A stretch of 10,474 bases of DNA from Candidatus Elarobacter sp. (GCA_030150085.1 JASLGJ010000438.1:1-10474), one strand, 5' to 3'; counted from the stretch's first letter, positions 1 through 5,961 are shown. Notes: generated from the sequence alone by a model not told the origin. Translations and numbers: made by a program.

Positions 1-320
1 CCACCATCGACGGCTGGCGCGAGCGGGTGCGCGCGGCGCGCGCGCGCGGCGAGCGGGTCGCGGTGTGGGGCTCGGGCTCCAAGTGCGTGGCGTTCCTGAG
101 CGAGACCGGGCTGGCGGACGAGGTCGACGCGGTGGTCGACGTCAACCCGCACCGCCAGGGGCGCCACCTGCCGACCAGCGGGATCGCGGTCGGCGACCCC
201 GCCGGGCTGGCCGCGCTGCGGCCCGGCCTGGTGGTGGTGATGAACTCCGCCTACCTGGGCGAGATCGGCGCGGCGCTGGCCGAGATGGGGCTGCACCCGG
301 CCCTGGAGGCGGTCGGATGA
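1..320 (+). CDS. C-terminal end of a sugar C-methyltransferase (5' truncated by window edge)
   Basis: The reading frame is open from base 3 to the TGA at 318-320, giving about 105 residues of a protein whose start lies outside the window. The visible part contains VAVWGSGSKCVAFL, then VVDVNPHRQGRHLPTSG, then VVVMNSAYLGEI. This order (a Rossmann-like GxGxKG-type loop, then VDxNPxKQGxxxPG, then VxMNxxYxxEI) is the signature of the C-terminal domain of the C-methyltransferase family (Methyltransf_14). In that family it follows a SAM-binding methyltransferase domain, as in TylC3/NovU-like dTDP-sugar C-3 methyltransferases. It probably makes a branched-chain sugar, or a related modified sugar, for the surface polysaccharide made by this operon. 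The stop overlaps the next start as ATGA, so translation is probably coupled. The substrate cannot be read from this fragment. Confidence 0.85.
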   Translation, partial: TIDGWRERVRAARARGERVAVWGSGSKCVAFLSETGLADEVDAVVDVNPHRQGRHLPTSGIAVGDPAGLAALRPGLVVVMNSAYLGEIGAALAEMGLHPALEAVG

Positions 321-1237
321 AGAGCGTGTACTTCGACCCGGCCTTCGGCGAGCGGCGCTCGCTCGAAGCGCTCTACGACGGCGAGATCGTGGTCCGCTCG
401 CCCTCGCCCGCGACGAACGCCTTCGTGCGCCACGCGCGCGAGGCGATCGGGGCGGCCTTCCCCGGGCTGGACCCGCTCAAGGCCCAGTACGCGCTGGAGG
501 TCGAGGCCTTCGTCGACCGCTTCGCGCCGCTCAAGACCGGGTTCATCCACGACCCCCGCTCGCGCGCCTGCATCCAGGCCATCCTCAACGAGCTGGACTT
601 CGATCCCGACGACACCTACATCGACGTGCCGCGCCTGCGCGTCGCGACCAGCGACGGGTACCTGACCTCGGGCGTGGCCTACGTCCACCACCCGCACCGC
701 GACACCTGGTACAGCGCCCCGCTGGCGCAACTCAACTGGTGGATGCCGGTCTACGACTACGAGGCCTCGGCCGGGATGGCGTTCCACCCCCGCTACTGGA
801 GCCGGCCGGTGCGCAACGGCTCGTCCTCGTTCGACTACTACCGCTGGAACAGCGAGGGCCGGGCGCAGGCCCGCCAGCACGTGCGCAGCGACACCCGCCG
901 CCAGCCCAAGCCCGAGGAGTCGCTCGAGCTCGAGCCCGAGCTGCGCCTGATCCCGCGCGCCGGCGGGCTGGTGGTGTTCTCGGCCGCGCAGCTCCACTCG
1001 TCGTGCGAGAACCGCTCGGGGCGCAGCCGCTGGAGCGTCGACTTCCGCACCGTCTCGCTGAGCGACGTGATCGCGCGGCGCGGCGCGCCCAACCTCGACT
1101 CGCAGCCCAGCGGCACCTCGCTGCGCGATTTCGTCCGCCTGCGCGACCTGGCCCCGATGCCCGAGGACGTGGCGCGCGCCTTCGACGCCGACGACGAGGT
1201 CGCGGGCCGGCTGGTCTACACCGGGGACTCGGGATGA
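317..1237 (+). CDS. Putative Fe(II)/2-oxoglutarate-dependent oxygenase in polysaccharide operon (306 aa)
   Basis: The start is the ATG at 317, which overlaps the upstream stop; a good ribosome-binding site GGAGG lies at 305-309. The protein has the facial-triad pattern of the cupin-fold Fe(II)/2OG oxygenases. An HRD motif (H127, D129) lies in HHPHRDTWYS, followed by QLNWWMPVYD, and a distal H227 in LVVFSAAQLHSS. An arginine about 11 residues later (R238 in RSRWSVDFR) is a candidate for binding the 2OG carboxylate. This resembles phytanoyl-CoA-dioxygenase-like and related oxygenases. There is no signal peptide, so it should act in the cytoplasm. Lying between a sugar methyltransferase and export genes, it probably hydroxylates or otherwise oxidises a sugar, a glycan decoration or a lipid carrier intermediate; the substrate is inferred only from context. 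The family is assigned from the motif pattern, and no close homologue is recognised. Confidence 0.72.
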   Translation: MKSVYFDPAFGERRSLEALYDGEIVVRSPSPATNAFVRHAREAIGAAFPGLDPLKAQYALEVEAFVDRFAPLKTGFIHDPRSRACIQAILNELDFDPDDTYIDVPRLRVATSDGYLTSGVAYVHHPHRDTWYSAPLAQLNWWMPVYDYEASAGMAFHPRYWSRPVRNGSSSFDYYRWNSEGRAQARQHVRSDTRRQPKPEESLELEPELRLIPRAGGLVVFSAAQLHSSCENRSGRSRWSVDFRTVSLSDVIARRGAPNLDSQPSGTSLRDFVRLRDLAPMPEDVARAFDADDEVAGRLVYTGDSG

Positions 1238-2112
1238 AAGCCGCACGGGCGCTCGCGCTGGGCGCCGCGCTCGTGCTGAGCGCGCCGCTGCGCGCCGGCG
1301 CCGACACGGCGATCGCGCCGGGCGACATGCTCGACATCCAGGTCTTCGGCGAGCCGACCTTGGCCCAGCAGCTCACCGTGGGGCGCGACGGCAGCATCAC
1401 CTTTCCGCTCCTGGGCCGGCTGACGGCGCGCGGCAAGTCGACCACCCAGCTCGGCAACGAGATCGCGGCCGGGCTCAAGCGCTACATCCGCAAGCCCCTG
1501 GTCGCGGTCGCGCTCAAGACCGAGGCGCAGTACAACGTGCTGGTGCTGGGCAACGTCAAGACACCCGGGCGCTACGCCGTTCCGCCGGGCAGCAAGGTGA
1601 GCGACGCGATCGCGGCGGCGGGCGGGATGGGGCCGGTCAACGGCAAGCTGCCCGACGCGCGCGTCGCGGAGGGCGACAGCGTGCGCGCGGTCTCGCTGGA
1701 GGGGCTGCTGCGCAAGGGCGACGTCAACTTGGACCTCGCGCTCGGCAACGGCGCGGCGGTCTACGTGCCCGCGCCGACGACGATCCACGTGCGGGTCCTG
1801 GGCGCGGTCGACCGCCCGGGCGAGATCGAGGTCAACGAGGGCGACCGGCTCGCGGTCGCGGTCGCCAAAGCCGGCAACAGCGTCAACTCCAACGCCGACC
1901 TGAACCACATTCGCGTCACGCGCGCCGCCCCGGGGGCGGCCGCGCAATCCACGGAGGTCAACTTGTACCGCGTGCTGCAGCAGGGCGATCTGAGCCACGA
2001 CTTCGTGCTGGCCGACGCCGACATCGTCTTCGTGCCGCAAGCCTACCGCCGCAGCGGCGACAACTTCAGCGGCGTGCTCGGCGTGCTGCGCCGGCTCTTC
2101 CTGCCGTTCTGA
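1234..2112 (+). CDS. Polysaccharide export protein, Wza/OPX type with two SLBB domains (292 aa)
   Basis: The start at 1234 overlaps the previous stop by ATGA, with a modest GGGGA ribosome-binding site at 1223-1227. An N-terminal signal peptide runs to about residue 23 (hydrophobic ALALGAALVLSA, cleavage after AGA). There is no lipobox cysteine, unlike lipoprotein Wza of E. coli. The polysaccharide-export domain covers about residues 26-98 (IAPGDMLDIQVFGEP, then VGRDGSITFPLLG). Two SLBB-type repeats follow at about 102-178 (VLGNVKTPGRYAVPPG) and 185-267 (VRVLGAVDRPGEIEVNEG). The protein ends in a short amphipathic stretch, GVLGVLRRLFLPF. Proteins of this family form the periplasmic and outer-membrane part of the export channel and work with a Wzc-type partner, which is encoded next door. 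Whether the short tail can span the outer membrane, as the C-terminal helix of Wza does, is unclear. Confidence 0.92.
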   Translation: MKAARALALGAALVLSAPLRAGADTAIAPGDMLDIQVFGEPTLAQQLTVGRDGSITFPLLGRLTARGKSTTQLGNEIAAGLKRYIRKPLVAVALKTEAQYNVLVLGNVKTPGRYAVPPGSKVSDAIAAAGGMGPVNGKLPDARVAEGDSVRAVSLEGLLRKGDVNLDLALGNGAAVYVPAPTTIHVRVLGAVDRPGEIEVNEGDRLAVAVAKAGNSVNSNADLNHIRVTRAAPGAAAQSTEVNLYRVLQQGDLSHDFVLADADIVFVPQAYRRSGDNFSGVLGVLRRLFLPF

Positions 2113-2117
2113 GCGCG

Positions 2118-4271
2118 ATGCTGGCTCTTCCGTCACCGGCCCAGGCCTTCACCGGCGTCCCCGAGCTCCCGCGCCGCTCGCCGTGGGCGGCGCTGCTGCG
2201 CCGCCGGCGCCTGTTCGCGGGCACCGTGCTGGGCGTGCTGGCGCTGATCGCGGGCCTGCTGCTGCTCAGCCCCAAGACCTACACCACCCGGGTCGAGTTC
2301 ATCGCCGGGAGCGCGGCGGCCCCGGGCCAGAGCGCGGGCGCGAGCGGGCAGACGATCCTGCCCGTCCTCAACGCGATCCTGGGCGCCTCGACCGCGCAGT
2401 CGGCCGACACCTACGCCGAGATCCTGCGCCAGAACCCGGTCCTCGAGCGGGTGATCCAGGCCGAGCACCTCAGCCTCACGCCGCACCAGCTGCTGAGCCA
2501 CATCAAGGTCAAGCCGGTCACCAACACCTCGATCCTCGACGCGAGCGTCACCTGGTCCGATCCCGAAGGCTCGGCGCGGATCGCCAACCGACTGGCCGAC
2601 GCGTTCCTCGACGTGCGGCGCGCGCTGATCGGGACCCAGGCCGACGCCGCGATCGCCTACGTCGGCGGCCAGCTCCCGGCCGCCCGGGCCCGCATGCGGG
2701 CCAGCGCCGACGCGCTGGCGGCCTACCAGAGCGCGAACGGCATCGCCGACGCCGACGCCCAGACCCAGAGCACGCTGGCCGCGCTGAGCGACGTCGAGCG
2801 CAAGTACGCCGCGGTCGAGGTCGACCGCCAGCAGGCCGCGGCCCAGCTCGCCGTCGTGCGCGGCCAGCTGGCCGGCATGCCGGCCACGGTCAGCGGCTCG
2901 CACCAGGTCGCGCCCAACCCGGCCGCCGCGCAGCTGCGGACCCAGCTCGCGCAGCTCGAGGTGCAGCTCCAGACCGCCTTGGCGCAGTACACCGAGGAGC
3001 ACCCCACGGTGCGCTCGCTGCGCACCCAGGAGGCGCAGCTGCGGCGCGAGATCGCGAGCGCGCCGGCCACCATCGTGGCGGGCGACACGATGGTCGCCAA
3101 CCCGGTCCGCCAGGCCGTCGCGCAGAGCGCCGCCACGCTGGGCTCGCAGATCGCCTCGGACGATGCCCAGCTGGCCGTGCTGCGCGCGCAGCGGGCCCGC
3201 GCCGCGCCGGCCATCGGCCGGCTCCCGCGCCGCGCGGCCGAGCTGGCCGTGCTCAAGCGCCAGGCCAAGCAGGACGAGGACGTCTACAACGCGCTGGCCC
3301 AGAAGCTGGGCGATGCCCGCATCGCGCGCACCACCACCCCCAGCGACGTCTCGGTGATCGCGCGCGCCTCGGCCGCCGACGCCCAGGTCGCGCCGCACCG
3401 CACGGTCGACCTGGCGATCGGCCTGGTGCTGGCGCTGCTGCTGGGCCTGGGCGCGGTGTTCGCGGCCGAGCGCTTCGACCGCAGCGTGAAGGTCGAGGAC
3501 GACATCGTCGAGCGGCTCGGCCTGCCGGTCCTGGCGAGCCTGCCCCGGCTCCCCGCCGACGGCGGCCCGACCTGGCTGCGCGCGCACGCGGTCGACTCGT
3601 TCCTGCAGCTCGTGACCGCGCTGCGCTACGCCTCCAGCGAGCGCCTGGTGACGATCGCCTTCGCCAGCCCCGACGCCCAGGACGGCAAGTCCGTGGTGGC
3701 CCTCAAGACCGCCATCGCGCTGGCCGAGCTGACCCCGCGGGTGCTGCTGGTCGACGCCGACCTGCGCCTGCCCTCGCTGCACGTCAAGCTGGACATGCGG
3801 CGCGAGCCCGGGCTGTCCGACGTGCTGGTCGGCACGGCCGGTTTCGACGAGGCGGTCCGGCCCACGCCCCACGCCGGGCTGGACGTCGTTTCGGCCGGCA
3901 CCAGCGTCCCCAACGCCTATGCCCTGCTGCAGTCCCAGGCCTTCGCGCGCTTCCTCGAGCAGGCCCGGTCGCGCTACGAGACGGTGCTGCTCGACACCCC
4001 GGCCTGCGGCTCGGTGATCGACGCGGCCCTGGTCTGCGCGCAGACCGACGGGACGGTCTACGTCCTGGCCTCGCACGAGACCGGCCAGGCCGAGGCCGAG
4101 CGCGGCCTGGTGCGCCTGCGCGCGGCCGGGGTCCGCAACGTGGTCGGCGCGGTGCTCAACAAGGTCGCTCCGGCGCGCAACGGCATCGGGCCCTACGGCG
4201 AGGTGCTCGACGACCGCCGCGCCCTCCCGCTCCCCCCGGACCGCGCCCGGCGGCCGGACGGTAACGCGTAA
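2118..4271 (+). CDS. Wzz/Wzc-like chain-length co-polymerase with BY-kinase-type ATPase domain (717 aa)
   Basis: The start ATG lies 5 nt after the export gene with no clear ribosome-binding site, suggesting re-initiation or coupling. The layout is that of polysaccharide co-polymerases. TM1 is at about 32-51 and is preceded by RRRR. A Wzz periplasmic domain follows with long Ala/Gln-rich coiled coils (about 185-400), and TM2 is at about 430-449. Next comes the linker RSVKVEDDIVERLGLPVLAS, then a cytoplasmic BY-kinase-like domain. Its Walker A' (LLVDADLR, 543-550) and Walker B (VLLDTP, 623-628) are good. The Walker A (SPDAQDGKS, 517-525) keeps GKS but lacks the usual glycines before it. The GTSVPNAYALLQS segment matches the family's PNP-ELL motif. 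The C-terminal tail has one tyrosine (Y693), not a tyrosine cluster. It should set polymer length and assist export with the neighbouring Wza-type protein. ATP binding is likely; autokinase activity is doubtful. Confidence 0.93.
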   Translation: MLALPSPAQAFTGVPELPRRSPWAALLRRRRLFAGTVLGVLALIAGLLLLSPKTYTTRVEFIAGSAAAPGQSAGASGQTILPVLNAILGASTAQSADTYAEILRQNPVLERVIQAEHLSLTPHQLLSHIKVKPVTNTSILDASVTWSDPEGSARIANRLADAFLDVRRALIGTQADAAIAYVGGQLPAARARMRASADALAAYQSANGIADADAQTQSTLAALSDVERKYAAVEVDRQQAAAQLAVVRGQLAGMPATVSGSHQVAPNPAAAQLRTQLAQLEVQLQTALAQYTEEHPTVRSLRTQEAQLRREIASAPATIVAGDTMVANPVRQAVAQSAATLGSQIASDDAQLAVLRAQRARAAPAIGRLPRRAAELAVLKRQAKQDEDVYNALAQKLGDARIARTTTPSDVSVIARASAADAQVAPHRTVDLAIGLVLALLLGLGAVFAAERFDRSVKVEDDIVERLGLPVLASLPRLPADGGPTWLRAHAVDSFLQLVTALRYASSERLVTIAFASPDAQDGKSVVALKTAIALAELTPRVLLVDADLRLPSLHVKLDMRREPGLSDVLVGTAGFDEAVRPTPHAGLDVVSAGTSVPNAYALLQSQAFARFLEQARSRYETVLLDTPACGSVIDAALVCAQTDGTVYVLASHETGQAEAERGLVRLRAAGVRNVVGAVLNKVAPARNGIGPYGEVLDDRRALPLPPDRARRPDGNA

Positions 4272-4450
4272 ACGTTTCGCTAACATCTCACCCGCCGAGA
4301 GGTGGACCCGGGCTTGCGGCGATAGAGGAGGCTCCTGTCTCCTCGGTCCCGTGTAAAGGACGATCGTCCTGTGAGCGATCCGATCCGCTGCGACGGGGAC
4401 TGCTCGGATAGTCTGAAGGACTATCCCGTCGTGGCATCCCGGAGCTCGCG
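4272..4450 (+). promoter_or_regulatory. 179-nt intergenic leader with multiple inverted repeats upstream of the OmpR-type regulator
   Basis: No gene was found here. The first 30 bases after the co-polymerase stop are relatively AT-rich, with the AAACGTTT palindrome at 4270-4277, and may hold a promoter; no convincing -35/-10 pair was found. From 4325 on the strand can fold into successive hairpins. One is GAGGAG/CTCCTC (4325-4330 with 4339-4344). The next is AGGAC/GTCCT with a GATC loop (4357-4370). A long bulged stem follows at 4387-4435, and then the start-codon hairpin listed separately. ATCCGA (4378-4383) is complementary to TCGGAT (4404-4409), which could form an alternative pairing against the long stem. 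No U-tract follows any of the hairpins. The sequence could be a cis-regulatory 5' UTR, the end of the upstream operon, or both. I do not recognise a known riboswitch class. Confidence 0.6.
4387..4435 (+). promoter_or_regulatory. 17-bp bulged stem-loop in the regulator leader
   Basis: Bases 4387-4396 (GCTGCGACGG) pair with 4426-4435 (CCGTCGTGGC) in ten consecutive pairs, two of them G-U. Stacked inside, 4407-4413 (GATAGTC) pairs perfectly with 4419-4425 (GACTATC) around a TGAAG loop. The only interruption is a one-sided 10-nt bulge at 4397-4406. The hairpin ends 15 nt before the start codon of the OmpR-type regulator. It could be an attenuator, a protein- or ligand-binding RNA element, or an operator read as DNA. 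Confidence 0.6.
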
Positions 4451-4462
4451 ATGAGCGAGCTC
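4442..4462 (+). promoter_or_regulatory. Start-codon hairpin of the OmpR-type regulator
   Basis: GAGCTCGC (4442-4449) and GCGAGCTC (4455-4462) form a perfect 8-bp inverted repeat. The loop GATGA (4450-4454) contains the ATG start codon at 4451-4453. The presumed ribosome-binding site GGAG (4441-4444) is mostly inside the 5' arm. Folded RNA would hide the ribosome-binding site and present the AUG in a 5-nt loop, so translation would need the hairpin to open. That it regulates translation is inference. Confidence 0.6.
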
Positions 4463-5143
4463 GCACGCATTCTGGTCATCGACGACGACCGCCAGATCGT
4501 GGAAGTCGTCGCGGCCTGCCTCAAGGGCGAAGGCTACGCGGTCAGCCGAGCCTACGACGGCGAGGAAGGGCTGCGCCTGGCGCTCGACACGCGGCCCGAT
4601 CTGATCCTGCTGGACCTGATGCTGCCCAAGCGCTCGGGGCTCGACGTCGTGCGCGCGCTGCGCCCGCAGACCAACGTCCCGGTGGTGATCCTGAGCGCGC
4701 GCGACTCCGAGACCGACCGCACGGTGGGGCTCGAGCTGGGCGCGGACGACTACGTGACCAAACCGTTCAGCGCGCGCGAGCTGATGGCCCGGGTCGGCGC
4801 GGTGCTGCGCCGCTCGCACTGCGCCTGCGGCGCCGAGCGCAACCCGCAGTGGCCGGCTTCCGAAGGGGTCGAGATCGATCGCGAGACGCGCCAGGTGCGG
4901 CGCAACGGCAAGCCCGTGGCGCTCACCCCGACCGAGTACCGCATCCTCGACGTGCTGATGCGCCACCGCGGCCAGATCCTCAGCCGGGCCCAGCTGCTCG
5001 AGCACGTCGCGGCGCACGGAGACGTGTTCGACCGCACGCTCGACAAGCACATCGCAAATTTACGAAAAAAAATCGAAGACAATCCGTCCCGCCCGCGCCA
5101 CGTCGTGACCGTGTTCGGGCTGGGCTATCGGTTCCCAGCGTAG
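4451..5143 (+). CDS. OmpR/PhoB-family response regulator (230 aa)
   Basis: The start ATG at 4451 has GGAG at 4441-4444. The receiver domain (about 5-120) has all key residues: the acidic pair D11/D12 in ILVIDDDRQIV, the phospho-acceptor D55 in LILLDLMLPKRSG, S82 in VILSARD, and K104 in DYVTKPFSARE. After a short Cys-containing linker (SHCACGAERN) comes the winged-helix DNA-binding domain (about 138-230), with VALTPTEYRILDVLM, a recognition-helix region around FDRTLDKHIANLRKKIED, and a final VFGLGYRF. Length and order are typical of the family. It should bind DNA as a phosphorylated dimer. No histidine kinase is adjacent, so its signal is unknown. The leader RNA suggests translational control. 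An A8 run near the 3' end of the gene is unusual for this GC content. Control of the upstream polysaccharide operon is plausible from position only. Confidence 0.95.
   Translation: MSELARILVIDDDRQIVEVVAACLKGEGYAVSRAYDGEEGLRLALDTRPDLILLDLMLPKRSGLDVVRALRPQTNVPVVILSARDSETDRTVGLELGADDYVTKPFSARELMARVGAVLRRSHCACGAERNPQWPASEGVEIDRETRQVRRNGKPVALTPTEYRILDVLMRHRGQILSRAQLLEHVAAHGDVFDRTLDKHIANLRKKIEDNPSRPRHVVTVFGLGYRFPA
5065..5072 (+). repeat. A8 homopolymer inside the regulator gene
   Basis: Eight consecutive A residues lie in the codons for Arg-Lys-Lys-Ile of the DNA-binding domain, within an AT-rich patch (about 5051-5087) that includes a TTA codon. The surrounding gene is strongly GC-rich. One extra A would switch to a frame that stays open to 5247 and give a different, longer tail. 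One fewer A would hit a stop within about 15 codons. Confidence 0.9.
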
Positions 5144-5319
5144 GCCGGAGGTCCCGGTTACGAAGATCAGGCCGCCACATCTCCACACGGCCTTCAAGAC
5201 ATAGTAACACCGCCGTGCGACCTTGGTCACGGGCGCCGGGGCCCTGACTTCCAAACAACATACAACCGGCTTCCTAGTGGAGCCCCGCTTCACGCATTCT
5301 CTGAAAGACGACGAAAGAG
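5144..5319 (+). promoter_or_regulatory. 176-nt intergenic region before the NarL-type regulator
   Basis: No gene was found. The region is clearly richer in A and T than its surroundings (for example about 5193-5210 and 5250-5272) and probably holds a promoter for the second regulator, but no convincing sigma-70 pair can be named. AGGCCG (5169-5174) and CGGCCT (5188-5193) form a weak hairpin. A GC-rich imperfect inverted repeat lies at about 5226-5250. GAAAGA at 5303-5308 is the likely ribosome-binding site for the start at 5320. Confidence 0.4.
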
Positions 5320-5961
5320 ATGATGACCACCACCGCCGTACGACGATGCCGAATCATCGTCGTGGAGTCTCAAGCGATCGTCGGCAAGGCGCTGTGCCAT
5401 CTGCTGGCAGGCGATCGCCAGCTCGACGTGATCTGCGACGCGCGCACGGTCGAGGAGGGAGCGATCGCGGTGCACCAGCCCGATCTGCTGATCCTCGACA
5501 TGGACGGTTTCGAGAGCGAGTTCGACGAGATCGTCGCGGCCTGCCACGCGGCCTCGCCCGCGACGCGCATCGCGATCCTCACCTCGCACGCCGGCCAGCA
5601 GACCATGCAGCGCTGCCTGGCCAACGGCATCGACGGCTACATCGTCAAGGACATCTCGCCCGGCGAGCTGATCCGCGCCTGCAAGGCCGTCGCGCGCGGC
5701 GAGACCTATTTCGACCCGCGCGTCGCGGGCGGGCTGCTGCGCCGGCTCAAGGCCGAGCGGCCCGCCGAGGACGAGCTGTCGCTGCGCGAGAGCGAGATCA
5801 TCCGCCTGATCGCCAGCGGCCTGTCGAACCGCGAGATCGGCGACCGCCTCTCGCTCTCGGAGAAGACGGTCAAGAACCACATCAGCCGGATCTTCTCCAA
5901 GCTCCAGATCACCGCGCGCACGCAGGCCGCGATCTACGCGATCCGCCACGGCATCGCCTGA
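5320..5961 (+). CDS. NarL/LuxR-family response regulator with atypical receiver (213 aa)
   Basis: The ATG at 5320 is preceded by GAAAGA at 5303-5308; the next codon is also ATG. The receiver domain covers about residues 9-128 and the LuxR-type helix-turn-helix about 152-213 (LSLRESEIIRLIASGLSNRE, then LSLSEKTVKNHISRIFSKL), which is the classic NarL layout. In the receiver, D60 (LLILDMDGF), T88 (AILTSHAG) and K110 (GYIVKDIS) are in the expected places. The Mg-binding acidic pair reads ES (E16, S17) in RIIVVESQAIV rather than two acidic residues, and D60 is followed by an unusual DGFESEFDE stretch. Phosphorylation may be weak or altered. It should bind DNA and regulate transcription. No sensor kinase is adjacent. 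It follows the OmpR-type regulator in the same direction but has its own long leader, so it may be transcribed separately. Confidence 0.94.
   Translation: MMTTTAVRRCRIIVVESQAIVGKALCHLLAGDRQLDVICDARTVEEGAIAVHQPDLLILDMDGFESEFDEIVAACHAASPATRIAILTSHAGQQTMQRCLANGIDGYIVKDISPGELIRACKAVARGETYFDPRVAGGLLRRLKAERPAEDELSLRESEIIRLIASGLSNREIGDRLSLSEKTVKNHISRIFSKLQITARTQAAIYAIRHGIA
5340..5363 (+). promoter_or_regulatory. Perfect 9-bp inverted repeat starting 20 nt into the NarL-type regulator gene
   Basis: ACGACGATG (5340-5348) and CATCGTCGT (5355-5363) are perfect complements around a CCGAAT loop, and a G-U pair (5339/5364) can extend the stem. It starts 20 nt downstream of the A of the start codon, within reach of an initiating ribosome. 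It encodes RRCRIIVV, so it may be a by-product of codon choice. A regulatory role is inference. Confidence 0.45.

Noticed and set aside
27-50. Alternating CG-rich run (possible Z-DNA or repeat)
   Set aside because: It encodes an Arg/Ala-rich helix in the methyltransferase and is explained by GC-biased codon use.
65-316. Upstream extension of the oxygenase frame
   Set aside because: The extension is low-complexity Arg/Gly sequence overlapping the methyltransferase frame. The ATGA overlap at 317 with GGAGG at 305-309 is a clear start.
739-1233. Upstream extension of the export-protein frame
   Set aside because: The extension is Arg/Ala/Pro-rich and overlaps the oxygenase. The ATG at 1234 begins a proper signal peptide.
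2183-4264. 693-codon open frame on the + strand inside the co-polymerase gene
   Set aside because: It is a frame-shifted copy of the same region, dominated by Arg/Gly/Ala/Pro with no domain. It is a composition artefact.
4387-4435. Leader hairpin as a classical rho-independent terminator of the polysaccharide operon
   Set aside because: No U-tract follows, and the stem ends 15 nt before a start codon with a ribosome-binding site. A leader role fits better, though partial termination cannot be excluded.
2133-4466. 777-codon open frame on the - strand opposite the co-polymerase gene
   Set aside because: It is rich in Gly/Arg/Gln/His/Val with no recognisable domain, and lies antisense to a gene with clear family motifs. 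Long antisense frames are expected at this GC content.
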